Notes: a model not told the origin generated them from the letters alone. Shown: positions 12,801 through 24,972, counted from the first letter of the stretch. The stretch is 64,000 bases of DNA from Panorpa germanica (GCA_963678705.1 OY783205.1:25163034-25227033); one strand, 5' to 3'. Numbers and translations are program-made.

Positions 12801-15800
12801 TGTCTGGAATATCAAGATTTAATTAAAATCTACACGATATGATTTGTAGTTTACATTAATGCGTTTTGTTTTTTTTTAATAAGAAATTATAATTTTGAAT
12901 TATTAAAAAAATATCATCCAAAATTCTTTATTCTTTTAAAGAAAAAAATATGTAAACGTTTCACAATGGGCTTGTGTTCTATGTCTTAATTTCTATAAAA
13001 GTGTACTATATATTGATAAAGTGGCTTACTAGAACCTCACATGTTCAATTATTTTTTAATAACTCCTTATATGTTAAGAGATATTAACAATTAAAAAAGT
13101 CATTTTGTCTCTTTAATTATTAAAGGGATTCAACGTTGTACAACATTCTAAGTGCATGTGACATCAGAATCCTTGTGTAAGGTTACCAACCTTACAGCTC
13201 ATAAATCTCTGCTATATGTATTTTATATCAAAATATGAAATATTATTTACAGCTATTTCAAGGAACAATCAAATTTAAATATTATTTCTGCCTTAGCAGG
13301 GTTAAATAAAATAAAAATTTATTATTCTTTGATTTGACTTCATTATTTGACTACCAACAGCTACAGAACATTACCACAGCACTGACCTATTCAACAAATA
13401 ACTGACGCAAACTGACGTTACAATGCATTTTACGTCATACAAATATGGCTGACCATTCCTAGCGCTAAAACTACAATTCAAACTTTTAATTGCTATATTT
13501 CAGTCAATATTTAATGAAATAGACACGCCAATACACATTTATTAACATCAATTTTAGTCGACAATTGAAAAATCGACCACTAAAAAATGAGGACACAAGC
13601 CCATTTTTACACGTATTTAATAATAGGTGTTGTAATTAGGTCAGATTCAGAAATAAACATACGTCTCTGCAATTATAAAAAAAGTGGTTTGAGAAATGTG
13701 TAAAAAGATTAAGCAAAATTACCCCAACGAAGTTATAGTGGTGGCCCATAGAAAAATTTAAGGTTATGACTAACAGAACTGAAACTTTAATATTTTCTTA
13801 ACAAGAACAGGCTGACATTACAGAAACTCTAAAACTAGCCCACATCGTTGACACTGACACATCTAATCAAAGGTCAGATCATTAAATAATAAAAAAATTA
13901 ATTAATTTGTTAATTATACAATATTATGTATTAATATCTAGTTGAAACCAGTTTCAAATTTTTTGCAGCCGTTAAATTTCTAAAAAAAATTGCAAGGACG
14001 TTGAATAAATTTAAATAATTTAATATTAGGATCAAAGTTTATGTATATGTAAATTACGCATTAAAATTTTCTATATTTGGATTATTAGGATGTTTAGACA
14101 TAGATTAAAGTCTAATAATACTGAAAACTGGTTCAATTCCCGATATGTAAAGATGCGCGTTCACTGTTCAAAAGTTATCAGTTATAAAAAACTTCATCAA
14201 ATTCAAATGACCGTTAAGCGTATTAAATACAAACAATTTGTTCGTCAATTTCTTTACGTAAAGCGTTACTTTTAAGTTATGCAATGTTTACATTGTGCGT
14301 CACATTATGCATATTGTACTTTGGATACATGTGGCGTTTCTGAGAAGTGAACAATCTCTTGCAAATATTATAAACCCGATAACGTGTTTTTATAATAAAT
14401 CTGGTTTTAGCAACCTGCTACATCACCAAGAACGTTGTTTCATATAAACTTAATACGAAATTCACTTCAATGTTGCATCAGACAGTAAATGCCAATTTTT
14501 AAACCAAATCAGGTGGATATTTAAATAGTTTGGCATTTAGAAGAATTCGTACAATTCAGCCGAAATGCATAATCAAGAAATTCGCAAGTAAAATGGTCGT
14601 CACTAACCTCTTTGATGTTGAAATGTAAAATATACTTCATGTAAGTTGGCAATTGGTTGACAACAGTGAAATAACCAAACACGGAGCATCCATGGGTGAT
14701 GATGATCGCCCAAACTGGTCCAGCAGTGAGCATCTGCTTCCATGGTACATGGGTTGGACGTTTCTTGGCGTTTGTGGTTCCAATAGCTGTTTCAATTTCT
14801 TCACGTTCAGCACGAGTAATTCTGGGATGTTGAGCTGGAGAATCAAACACAACCAAGAACCAGATGATTGACCAAACAAGACCAATTCCACCTTAAAGAT
14901 AATTGTTTTATGTTAATACAGAAAGAAATTTAATAGTTCTGGGTGTTCCTTCAAGGAAATGGTAAGTTAAGGTACCTGTTAGATAGAAGACGCTTTCCCA
15001 ACCGACGCCGGAGATCAGGTATCCACAAACGGGCATAGTAATAGCAGCTCCCAAGGAAGAAGCTAAAATATTCATAAATATATGATAAGAGGCCCTTCAA
15101 CAACGAAAGGAAACCAATTTTAGTGAGTCTTACCCATCATGTTGGACATGAATTTTGATCGGTCCATTGGAGGAATCCATTTAGCGGTCATTGGATGAAT
15201 TGCTGGCCAACTAGCACCTGTAAATAATAAGTTAGTTAAGTTATCAAGGCTACTGCAAAAATCTGCATTTACACCAATAGAAAGTTATCTATCTTACCCA
15301 GCATCAAACCGAGAAGAACTCGTACAACAATTACAGCGACGTAGTTTAATTTGGCAGCACCTGGAGTCAATAGTGTCAAAACACTTGCCCAAAGCATACT
15401 GTGACCAAATACGCGACGCCCTCCAATAACTTCTGCTAAACGTCCTCCAGGAAGTTCTGTGAGGATGTATCCCCAGAAGAAACAACCTAACACCCAATTT
15501 TGTTGATAGGAATCCCAAGCGAATCTATCATCCTGAATTTCTTCCTTCTGCAACGTGTAAATATTTAGATATTCTCCCACCACTTTCTAAAGTATGACGA
15601 AATTTATCATTCAACTTACCTCAGTGATATTACTTAAAATTGTCGAATTTAATTGGTCAAAGATTGTTGTTGCTTCAATAAGAGATTCATCATAAGATGT
15701 AGTTGTTTCAACATAGTATGAGGAATTGTCCAAAAGTGAAGTATCCAGAAGAGTTGAATTTGTTAAAGCTGTTGTATCATTTTTAGGAGCTGGTAGTACC

Positions 15801-18800
15801 ATTGCAACTATTGCAATTGTTAGATTTACTCTTAAAGCGTAGTTTAACATAAATCCTAGGATGACCATGATGTTCAACACTTGTCGACATGATAGACAAT
15901 CTGTAACTGTTAAAAAGAAAATGTTATTAAACATATATTTGAAACTCAGTCAAAATTTGAGATCTTTAGCCATTCGTGTCTGAGGAACATGAAGGAATAA
16001 TTTTACGGAGGCTGTTTTATTGATATTCATTTTCTCAATATTAGAAAACCAGTCTTTTTCTTTTTCTGCGATGTTACTAGCTCTAATTGAGAGAACATTA
16101 GCACTGTCTCACTTTCAGTCAACATAATTTTTAGGTTAGAATGACTTTGACAACTATAAAATGAAAACTACGCAGTTAAAAATAGTTATATAATATTTAT
16201 CTATATAATTTACATATTTTGTTTGATATCAAGAATACAACCTTGCATATATTGTTCTAGAAAGCATTGTTAGAAGTATATTGTCGTTAACGACCTTGGT
16301 GGCGAGCTGGCAAATGCGCAAAAAGAATATTTATAACCTCAAAATATAAGACATCTACACAGTAGGTTATTCAAATGATTGAAGCTATTTCCTATCTCTA
16401 GGCTTTGTTAATACGGAAGTACCGCATCAGCAGAGCGTTAAAAGTGTTGAGCAAATATTTATCCTATGTTTGTAAAGATAAACAATTACTCCTAATATGT
16501 TATATGCAAATATTGCACAAGTAGCTTTGTATTCTAAAGAACTGTTTTATTATTATATACAGAATAATCTTTCTATTGAAAACTATAGATAACTTTGATA
16601 AACTTAATGCTAAATTATTATTGATAAATAATCAAGTAGTTATAAGTTTTTACTAAGTCTTTAGTTGAGTTCTGTTAGATGTAAATCTATTTTATTATTT
16701 AACAGCCACTATTTTTTACCTAAAGTTAAAATTACCTAAGTACTATTTTATTTACGGAGTAATACCCAAATTACTACTTTTGATCTCAATAAATTGCAAC
16801 CCTTTTTACAAAAGGTTAAGGTAAAGAATACCTAAGATTTAAAGAAGTAAGGACCACTAACTTACAATAACTACTTCTCCTTTTGATCAGTTCATCTCTC
16901 TGAAGACTAACGTACTTAGTTTCTTCATAGCTCTGACACATTATAAAGCAACACGCTTAGAGTATATAAGCTAGAGGTATATTTTCAAACAAATAAAAAT
17001 AAGTTTAGATATAAGAGAATAGTTGTATTTCCAATATTTAACTAATAAATATTTTGAACAATAATAATACCTACGTTAATTAATAAAATTAATTATATAA
17101 ACCATAGTAAAAATAGCAGAGTCTTTCTTAACGAAGATACACCACGAAAACTTTAGCTTTAGATTAAATAAATATCATTTCTAAAGTATGTAGGACATAT
17201 TAAAAATAAATGATTTTGAAATTCTATTTAAAAATAAATAAATTGGCAAATGATTGTTTTTTTGTTGTTGACGAAATTATACTACATAGGTCGAGAATCT
17301 TTTTAAAATTGAATAAGTCATATATCTCATAGCGTTAAGGAAATTGGCAAGACATCTATAAACAATGATGAGTGTTTAAAAGCGAGCTACAAAATTATTA
17401 TTAATAACATAACATGTGGTATGTACTATATCAGAAGTGGGTACCAAAATGTTCAATGAGAAAAAGAGAGAGAAATCAGACCATTTTATGATAATTTTTC
17501 CATAAAATAACTAATTATGATATGTAAATGATAAGTTGACATAATTACAAGGCTTTAAATTGTTTGACCTTTCAGGGTCACGTATTACGACCCACCGTAA
17601 CGGTACAACGGGCAGCTTTGCGACTGTGACAGGCGCGTGGCATCAATGAGCATTACTTAATTTTGAGTGATAACTGAGGAACTACATTTGCATGCAGATA
17701 AACCTAAGTACATGCTATTAAATGAGTGATACTAATTAAAATAATCACAAATTATAAATTCACCTTCAAAATTTTAATAATAGGAAATCTAATTTAATTT
17801 TACACGCCTGTTAAGTTATCTGTACTACACGAAAGTCATTCCTTGTGTCCTCATTTTTTGCTGGTCGATTTTTCAATTGTTGATTGAAATTGATGTTAAC
17901 AAATGTGTATTGGCATGTCCATTTTATTAAATATCTAAATATTGACTGAGATATAGCAATTAAAAGTTTGAATTGTAGTTTTAGCGCTAGAATTGGGCGG
18001 CCATATTTGTATGACGTGAAATGCATTTTAACGTCAGTTATTTGTTGAGTAGGTCAGTGCTGTGGTAATGTTTTGTAGCCGTTGGTAGTCGAAATAATCA
18101 AGTCAAGTCAAAGAATAATAAGTTTTTATTTTATTTAACTCTGTTACGACAGACATAATATTGAAATTTTGATATATAAATACATATAGCAGAGATTTAT
18201 GAGCTGTAAGGTTGGTAACCTGTAAACTTGTCAGAGTTCTGTCAAGAATATATCTCTTTTACGCTGTGTTGTATAAAAGACATAGCAACCACTGGTATAA
18301 ATATATTCTGGTATAAAAATATGTAAAAATTACTGAAATTTCTCACATAAATTCTGTATCTCCTTAATTATATGATAACAGTAAATGCTATTAAGAGATA
18401 GAGTTCAATTCAATTTCTGAAGGATTGATCAAAGGCGCATAATTCAAAGTTCACCACATTTTAAAAATAAATACTGGATACCAACTTTGGCTTCTCTGAT
18501 TACAAATTGCGCTGACTGTCATTGAGTTTAATTGACATAGAAAATTTGTAACAAGGTCCAGTTTTCATACAAGTTGCTCGTCGTATAAGGGCCTCTCTCA
18601 CGCAGAATATAATCGCATTAGCACATTTTATCATTAGAGAAAGTTTTTACTTCGAAATTTTTCTCTTTTTAGTGTATTTTAAATAAATATAGGATACTTG
18701 TTGTGTAGTAATTTCTATGAAGACATAAAGTCTACGACAGACGTTTCGTTATTTTTGGACCGTCTGAATTATAAATAGAAAATTTATTACAATAGTCATT

Positions 18801-21800
18801 TGAAACAATTATTTGCTATCAACATTTGCATTTATAAATTTACGTTTTATAGACATCAGTGTACTAGATTTGTCGAACTTTTATAGTTCATAGAGATATA
18901 TGATATCTTAAAAACTATTAAAAAAATTTAACTCACTATTTTCAGAAACGAAGGCTTAAAAATATTAAATAAATAACATATTTGTTCTCTTTTGCAGACC
19001 AGACCCAACTAAATTATTTTTTTTATAAACATGTAAAACTCTCTGAGTAAGTACGTAATATCGACGAAGGATGCCGATGTATTTAGTTACAATTTAACTT
19101 CAATTTAGATATATTGTATAACCACAAATGTTGAATGTCACAAGACATGGACGATGCTTTAGGAATGCAATATATATTTGATTGAAAAGTCTGAAACACA
19201 AAACCGTCTGCCAAGTGTAACCAAGGCACTCACTAAAAAGATGTTATATTCTAGAAATATTTCCTATATCTTAGTTATATAATAACCAAAAAAAAATAAA
19301 ACTATTCCCGCTAGATTATGTACTATTCAAAAAACAAAACAGTCACCTCTTATTGATACACCGTTAATTTATTGCCAGGCAACAATTAAATAGTTATCTA
19401 AATAGTCCAATGTCTTTAGGCAATTAAACTCTAAGAAAAAGTCATTCAATGTGATCTTTAACAATGTCATCACCAATTAACAGTTTATTAGAATGTATTT
19501 ATATACAGTGCTAGTGCTATGTGTATATTTCATAAACAAAAATGAACAATAAAGAAATGTACAGTATCTAATGAATTAATTACGTAACGATCCATTGTCA
19601 TTTTGATTAGTTGTTTAATTATTACTTCAATTGTTACTAACTAAGCAGTTGTAATTACTTATATTGAATGTAATTGTTTTAAATTAATTATAAATTGTGA
19701 CATTTTTAACAGAATGTCATTTGAGGCGTCTAGATGCAAGTGACAAAAGTAAAATTTTTCAGAAAACGAGTTTAAAGTTAAGATCGTATTCACGCTATGT
19801 AGTAAAATCTGTCCAAGTTTTCGCTAATATCTCTGTGCCACTAAATAATTTAGTACTCTATTAGAAATCATTAGAAAATTATAAAAACATGAGAAATTAT
19901 TAGAAATATTCTATTCACTTGAGATAAAAGTTATTGAAAATTCAGTACTAATTCAGTTAGAAAATTAACTTGCTAGTTTCAGGCTAATTCCAAGAACCAT
20001 TTTCTACCTCTCATATAGAAATTGTAACTGTGTTCAATATTCAACTATAAGCTAACACTTTAAAATAAAAACAAAAACTTTAGAAGAAATTTAAGATTAA
20101 AATATAAAATAAAAACCGTGATTTGATAAATAACAAATCTATGAAAAATCGTGAAATTCTGTATCTGTATCTATGAAAATGTATCTGTAATATCGTCGGC
20201 AAGTTGACCAATAAGCAACTTTCCAATGACTCACAAATAATAAAGCTATAATCAATCATTTTAAATCAGATTGTATATTAAACCTTATGATATATTTGAT
20301 GTAACATTGACGTTAAAAGTTACGATAAGATTATTATTATAAATATTAAATCGATATAATTATAAAAATTTAATCGATCTCTACATGCACAAGTTAATAC
20401 TTGTTTGATTTTAATCGGTATGAAGATAGATTACTGGGAGAATCAAGGTTGTCAAAATTTTGAGGTTATGAGAGTGAAAATTGTTGTTAGGTGCTTTGTA
20501 AGGTTATGCATCCTTTGAGGAATATCTAGAAAATATGAGGACAGTCTGTCTTAATCATGAATGCGAGTTACTGACATTTTTAGTTTTCACTGTCCCCAGC
20601 CTGTGACATAACAGCTACTCGTGATCGAGCCGCTCGGTGGAGCTGCTGACCTGACAGTATACAGATGCAGTAGCTGCCTATCCTTTGACTTAACTCTATC
20701 CGAATAAAAATACGACTACATAATAATAATAAACAATAGCCGAAAGTATTTATGCTTGACACCAGAGTTTCGTGCATTGGGATTCGATTGATTACGTGCT
20801 GAGACAATCATAATCTTACTAACCAACGGTGTATATTCCTAGAAATTCCAACTACGACTAAAAACTAACATTCGCAAATCCGTAGAATTCTACTATGTTG
20901 TAATTTATTCACAAAACTATTATTTCAACATTATTTATATATTTTTTAAAATTTATTTACCACAAAAATTAAAATTAATGAAAATTTCAATACATATAAA
21001 AAAGACTAGCTATAATAATAGTTTCTTTTTTAAGAATAGTTTAAATGTTAATTACCACTTAACGTTATACATCGACATAAAGTTATTTATTTTAAAATAA
21101 TGAATTTTTAAACGATTCAGTCATAATAATTGTTACAAAGAATTTGTGTAAATAATGTTTAAACAATGTCCCAGTTTTTTTAAAATTTGTTTATGAGTAG
21201 CACGTTTTAAAAATGCGAAACTTTATATTTGAAATAACAATATTATTATAAATAATACGTGATTGTATGTATTTGTTATTCGTAATATATTTAGCTAATA
21301 GAATTATTTGTTTAAATAATTATAGTATAGAAACTAATATACCCGTAAGAATTTATTTTTAGAAAGAATTATAATATTTGTTTAAAAATCATTTCAAATT
21401 TGTAAATTTATTCTTAGTTTAATAGAAATTATATTTTAAATAAATTTTCTGTTGTAGCAAAAAATAAAATTGAAATTATTATATTATGTAATGCTTTTTC
21501 CATACTAGTGCGACATTCATATATTTTAAGCATCAGAGTATTTTTTACCTCCTTTGTGTATATCCTTTTACCGTTGGTTAAATACCAATCCCACTCACTG
21601 TTTTAATTTAGTATTCAATTTAAATTGTATTGCAGATGGAAATATACTAAATTAGAAAAAGTGTATTATATTATAACCCCCAAAATGTGACAATCTGTCA
21701 AAATGCAGTAGGATTTATTTTTAAAAGAAGTTCAATGTCAATTTGTCAAAAATAAAGACGTAAAAAAAAATTCTAATACTAATTGTTATTAAAAACAGCA

Positions 21801-24800
21801 ATTTAATTATTCCACATTCAATTTTGTGCAACTGTCGAAATGTCAAAATTAATATTACTAACAACGCATGCGTACCAACTAAATTAACTAAACTCAAATT
21901 AAAAAGCGAATATAAAAACCTTTGTGAAAAATAAAAACATACATTAAATATCAAAAATGTGAGTGGAAATGAATTTTTAGCTGGTTACTAACAAATGTTG
22001 GATGTCGCATGTTGGAGTCGCACTAATATGCACCAACACTTAACAATGGGCTTGTGTCCTATGTCTTAATTTCTATAAAAGTGTACTATATATTGATAAA
22101 GTGAGTTACTAGAACCTCAAATGTCCAATTATTTTTTAATAACTCTTTATATGTTAGGAGATATTAACAATTAAAGAAGTCATTTTGTCTCTTTAATTAT
22201 TAAAGGGTTGAGGGGTAAGGTTACCAACCTTCTCTGCTATATGTATTTATATATCAAAATATCAAATATTATTTACAGCTATTTCAAGGAATAATAAAAT
22301 TTAAATATTATGTCTGCCTTTGCAGTGTTAAATAAAATAAAAACTTATTATTCTTTGACTTAACTTGATTATTTTAACACCAACAGCTACAGAACATTAC
22401 TACAGCACTGACCTACTCAACAAATAACTGACGTTAAGATGCATTTCACGTCATACAAATATGGCCGACCATTTCTAGCGCTAAAACTACAATTCAAACT
22501 TTTAATTGCTATATCTCGTCAACATTTAGATATTAAATAAAATAGACACGCCAATACACATTTATTAACATCAATTTCAATCAACAATTGAAAAATCGAC
22601 CACTAAGAAATAAGGACACAAGCCCATTGTACTCAAATAATACGTGATGCGTTTCACAATGAAATTTACATACATATTTTGTCCAGACATCCTGTTAATT
22701 CAACAAGTAATTTCTTTGGCTTTGATTTCATAATCAAATAATTATTTATGTCTGATTGCAATAATTGTATAAAAGAATGTATCAAACTGACGCACAAACA
22801 CACAGATATATCGTATATGCCTACGTGACAGCATAACCTACAACTATATCACTTCTAAATAGGACTATGGACCTAGTGCTAATACGGAGAAGATGGTCTC
22901 GTACAGATGGGACCAATGCACTGTACTTATTACAAAAAACTGCGTTTTTTTATATTTTAATTGTATATACAAAAATAGAATAAGTAACAGATATAACTGA
23001 AAAGATATAACTCAAAAATCGTACAATACAATGGAAAGTTTTTAAATGGGATAAATTTTGGTAGATAGCAAGAATTCCACATTGAATTGATTAAGAATTG
23101 ATGTAGTATAATATATAATAGTGGGGCTAACAAAATTACGAACATATTTAACGTTAACCTTGAAAATAGATGCCTTAAGTATCATTCCCACTCACTGCTT
23201 TAATTTAATAATATATTTTGTATTTATTTAAATTGTTTAGCACATGGCAATACGCGTAGTAATTCACGGCACCATTTTTAATTTAATTTATTTTTTAAGT
23301 TTTCTTAGTTTTTTTAAAACCTTGCAAGGTCTAATGTTTTTAATTAAAAATATTAAATTAAGAAAAACTATATTATATTATAACCTCCAAAATGTGACAA
23401 TCTGTTAAAATGCAGTAGAATTTATATTTAAAAGAAGTTTAATGTCAGTTTGTCAAAAATAAAGAAGTAAAAACAATTTCTATTACTAATTGTTATTAAA
23501 AACAGCAATTTTAATTACTTCACCTTCAATTTTGTCCAACTATCGAACTGTCCAAATTTATATTACTAAAGACGCATACGCACCAACTAAATTAACTAAA
23601 CTCAAATTAAAACACGAATGTGACAAGGAATGCCTATTCTGAAAACCTGAAATCTAGATTACAATATTAGATGAAAGGGTATCTACATATCCTGAAAATT
23701 TGAGGACGATTGATTATTTCGGACTTGAGATAAATGTAATCAAAGTTTGCAATGAAAGTAATGAGAGTGAATGAGAGGCAAATATATTTGACATGCAGTT
23801 ACACCACTAACTCTGACAGATCTTTTTCATTTAAAGTGAATGTACCACAGTGTCATCAAATGAGTCTGCTCAGAGACCCGTATATATAATTAGAATGAAT
23901 TAAAACGATAAAACAGAATATGTAATATTATCTAAACGGGAAATAGTTCCATATCATATTTCACATACATTAAATAACTTTGAAGTGAATCTAAAAATTT
24001 CCATTGTAAAAAAATCTTTTATTAAATATATCTGTACATATGTGTGGTATACTTGTACTTGTATAAAACATTAAATTTGAAATAAAATTGAGTTAATAAA
24101 TAAGTCTATAAAAAATAATAGCATCACGAAAAATAATAAAAAATATCTCATGCTGGCACGTGGTTTATAATTATGACACCAACCAGTGGTGGTAAACCTC
24201 ACGCTATATATTAACATATAATATCTATGGGATTTATATTCAAACCTTATGCTTTCTATCACTGATATAGATGGATTAAATTTGTAGATGCAGACAATTG
24301 CGCTAAGCAAGTTAGATAAGTAACATCTTTTATTAGATGATTGTCTTAAAAGATTTAAACATATGTTGCAAAACGATTAAGTAATTAAACATTTATTAAA
24401 ACATGTGTCTCATACGTATTTTATTATCACTGTTTCTCAAACTGTGGACATCCGCAGAGAGAAAATAGAAGGAATTAAAATAATAATATCTCACGCAATA
24501 AAACTAATGTGCTAATAAAACTTGTGTCCTCATTTTTAGTGGTCGATTTTTCAATTGTTAACAATGCATTGTGCAGCGATTGTGATGTCACATGAATTTA
24601 GAATGTGTACAACGTTGAATCCCTTTAATAATTAAAGAGACAAAATGACTTTTTTAATTGTTAATATCTCTTAACATATAAGGAGTTCTTAAAAAAATAA
24701 TTGAACATTTGAGGTTCTAGTAACCAACTTTATCAATATATAGTACACTTTTATAGAAATTAAGACATAAGACACAAGCCCATTAATGACTGCAATGAAA

Positions 24801-24972
24801 TAAAAATGATCTTTTAGTGAAATCGAATTCGTACGAAGTTTATAATAGATTCAAAAAACGAACTTGAGTTCACTGTTGTTTATTGTTAATTTAGGATTTC
24901 TAATTCAACGTACAGTAATTTAATTATAGAAAACTTATTACTTACTTTTTGATAACGCCATTTTGTGATCGC
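3028..24972 (-). CDS. SLC17-family MFS transporter (sialin / inorganic phosphate cotransporter-like), whole gene
   Basis: Nine coding exons on the minus strand: 24961-24946 (ATG; exon begins 24972), 15906-15620, 15547-15298, 15217-15134, 15062-14976, 14891-14608, 3855-3723, 3634-3393 and 3240-3028 (stop). Every junction has GT/AG borders and compatible phase; the lengths sum to 1596 nt, giving 531 aa with no stop. The family moves organic anions, phosphate or transmitters with Na+ or H+; the substrate here cannot be read. Visible: TM1 near residues 15-45, an extracellular loop with several N-x-S/T sites (about 55-100), the family motif WDSYQQ...ELPGGR (112-137) then GGRR (143-146), SSLPYLGKY in exon 7, and [19 protein letters not shown] (419-435). 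Length fits insect members (about 480-550 aa). The 10.75 kb intron between FNIKE and NGLLSS holds a complete alpha-tubulin gene. Alternative: two adjacent partial paralogues, but perfect complementarity argues against it. Confidence 0.88.
3860..5200. other. SLC17 intron sequence between exon 7 and the tubulin
   Basis: No exon, RNA gene or listed repeat seen; AT-rich unique sequence. Confidence 0.6.
5212..5217 (-). terminator. Candidate polyadenylation signal of the alpha-tubulin
   Basis: AATAAA on the minus strand about 60 nt downstream of the TGA at 5277, the first such hexamer after the stop codon. Confidence 0.45.
5277..7495 (-). CDS. Divergent alpha-tubulin, nested in the SLC17 intron
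   Basis: Three exons: 7495-7493 (ATG only, followed by GTAAGA), 7382-7172 and 6391-5277 (TGA). The layout, with an intron right after the ATG, is common for alpha-tubulins. The junctions are in frame and give 442 aa. It begins [13 protein letters not shown], keeps the GTP-binding loop GGGTGSG (138-144), the [14 protein letters not shown] helix with the alpha-type catalytic glutamate, and VVPGGDLA(R)VQRA. It is four residues short in the K40 loop, which reads [14 protein letters not shown] and lacks the canonical K40 context. The C-terminus is ETECTCECT instead of an acidic EEY tail. No frameshift or internal stop, so it looks functional; the divergence suggests a tissue-specific (for example testis) isotype, which is inference. 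Intron 2 holds a hAT-like MITE (6590-7129). Confidence 0.9.
6590..7129 (+). mobile_element. hAT-like MITE, copy 1
   Basis: Left end CAGAGATGTGCGTTTTTCAA, right end TTGTGTACATCTCTG; AT-rich body of repeated AAATACAAAATA words. Flanks GTCCTAAC and GTTTTAAC differ at two positions, consistent with an old 8-bp duplication. Sits in intron 2 of the alpha-tubulin. Confidence 0.7.
7833..7904 (+). mobile_element. hAT-like MITE, right-end fragment
   Basis: GTATTTAAATACTTTTGAAA through GTGCACATCCCTG matches the right end of the copy at 6590-7129; the rest is missing. Confidence 0.5.
8250..8312 (+). ncRNA. Small hairpin, miRNA-precursor-like, function unknown
   Basis: AGGCAGTGGTG (8255-8265) pairs perfectly with CACCACTGCCT (8295-8305). 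Inside, TCGTAACATG pairs with CATGTTGCTG apart from one mismatch and G-U pairs, leaving a 9-nt loop. ACTTA/TAAGT extends the base. No homology to a known miRNA recognised; it could also be a tiny palindromic transposon relic. Confidence 0.25.
8346..8972 (+). mobile_element. MITE-1 copy A, full length
   Basis: Begins ATGGGCTTGTGTC, ends ACACAGGCCTAT; terminal inverted repeats of about 14 bp. Internal landmarks shared by the family: AGTGGTCGATTTTTCAATTG, TTTTAGCGCTAGAAATGGTC, TTATTTGTTGAGTAGGTCAG and CTTTAATAATTAAAGAGA. No coding capacity. In the SLC17 intron. Confidence 0.85.
9591..10193 (+). mobile_element. LINE 3' end, 5'-truncated, with 12-bp target duplication
   Basis: Flanked by TACTACCTCTCT at 9579-9590 and 10194-10205. 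From 9593 an open frame to 9871 encodes the C-terminus of a non-LTR reverse transcriptase: [17 protein letters not shown] and a zinc-knuckle-like [18 protein letters not shown]. The 3'UTR is purine-rich, ends GCCGAAAGGCGAACAATAAA and a short TAATAATAA tail. Clade is uncertain (I/R1/Jockey-like tail). The flanking pyrimidine-rich DNA, read on the minus strand, encodes [18 protein letters not shown], so an older antisense coding fragment was hit. Confidence 0.8.
10504..11140 (+). mobile_element. MITE-1 copy B, full length
   Basis: Complete copy with both inverted termini. It carries the internal hairpin GTAAGGTTGGTAACCTTAC that copy A has lost. It sits about 300 bp from a LINE insertion in the SLC17 intron. 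Confidence 0.85.
11860..12476 (-). mobile_element. MITE-1 copy C, full length
   Basis: Inverted relative to copy B, 719 bp away, so B and C form a large imperfect palindrome. Both termini recognisable (TGGCCTTGTGTCC and GAACACAAGCCC). It carries a TGACGTCA octamer near 12053. Confidence 0.85.
12966..13604 (-). mobile_element. MITE-1 copy D, full length
   Basis: Same orientation as copy C; both termini and the central hairpin present. Contains a small local duplication of ACTGACG. Confidence 0.85.
14608..15906 (-). CDS. SLC17 transporter, coding exons 2-6 (N-terminal half)
   Basis: Five exons encode roughly residues 6-336: TM1, the glycosylated luminal/extracellular loop, the [15 protein letters not shown] cytoplasmic signature, the [15 protein letters not shown] segment typical of SLC17 (exon 4), the [15 protein letters not shown] helix (exon 5), and the central cytoplasmic loop with RAEREEIE followed by WKQML and GPVWAI (exon 6). 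Exon 2 has two acceptors 6 nt apart (TTAACAG and TTACAG), both in frame, so the mature protein may include or omit two residues. The remaining introns are short (about 70-80 nt), in contrast to the two long introns on either side of this block. Confidence 0.9.
17840..18220 (+). mobile_element. MITE-1 copy E, left part only
   Basis: Begins CCTTGTGTCCTC, ends abruptly in the central GTTGGTAACC hairpin with an internal deletion. The right terminus is missing. Confidence 0.75.
21585..21911 (+). repeat. Interspersed repeat R4, copy 1
   Basis: CCCACTCACTG ... CAAAATGTGACAATCTGTCA ... CAACTAAATTAACTAAACTC. Shared with 23182-23640 and, inverted, 25323-25648. Surrounding 21507-22026 ends in CTAGTGCGAC and GTCGCACTA, a possible enclosing inverted repeat. 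Confidence 0.65.
22046..22627 (-). mobile_element. MITE-1 copy F, full length with internal deletion
   Basis: Both termini intact (ATGGGCTTGTGTCC and GGACACAAGCCCAT); about 55 bp shorter than copy D because of a central deletion. Confidence 0.85.
23182..23640 (+). repeat. Interspersed repeat R4, copy 2
   Basis: Longest copy, CATTCCCACTCACTG to AAGGAATGCCTATTC, with an extra segment at 23230-23345 absent from copy 1. CATTCC/GGAATG at the ends may be short inverted termini. Confidence 0.65.
24518..24783 (+). mobile_element. MITE-1 copy G, internally deleted
   Basis: Only the outer 45 bp of the left end joined to the right 220 bp; termini CTTGTGTCCTC and GACACAAGCCCAT. Lies 160 bp downstream (minus-strand upstream) of the SLC17 first coding exon. 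Confidence 0.8.
24946..24972 (-). CDS. SLC17 transporter, predicted first coding exon (MALSK)
   Basis: A 27-nt exon between a strong acceptor (CTTGTTACAG) and donor (GTAAGT). It has an 11-nt leader, ATG GCG TTA TCA AAA and one extra base. The extra A completes the first codon of the 15906 exon in frame. No in-frame ATG exists closer to TM1 that would give a comparable N-terminus except internal methionines. The lysine/serine N-terminus is short, as in many insect SLC17 members. It was chosen by splice logic alone; RNA evidence would settle it. Confidence 0.6.

Larger units (their letters stand above)
15910..24940. other. SLC17 intron 1
   Basis: 9 kb intron. Contains MITE-1 copies E, F and G and repeat R4 copies 1 and 2. 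The rest (15.95-17.8, 18.2-21.5 and 23.7-24.5 kb) shows no coding signal; small open frames here lack splice or start context. Confidence 0.6.

Noticed and set aside
3028..15934. Two separate SLC17 paralogues, one at each end of the 10.7 kb gap
   Set aside because: The two halves are strictly complementary, join in the same codon phase at a junction conserved in the family, and neither repeats any part of the other.
17575..17650. Locally GC-rich block with CGTAACGGT words, considered as an RNA gene
   Set aside because: No tRNA or snRNA folds or boxes could be recognised.
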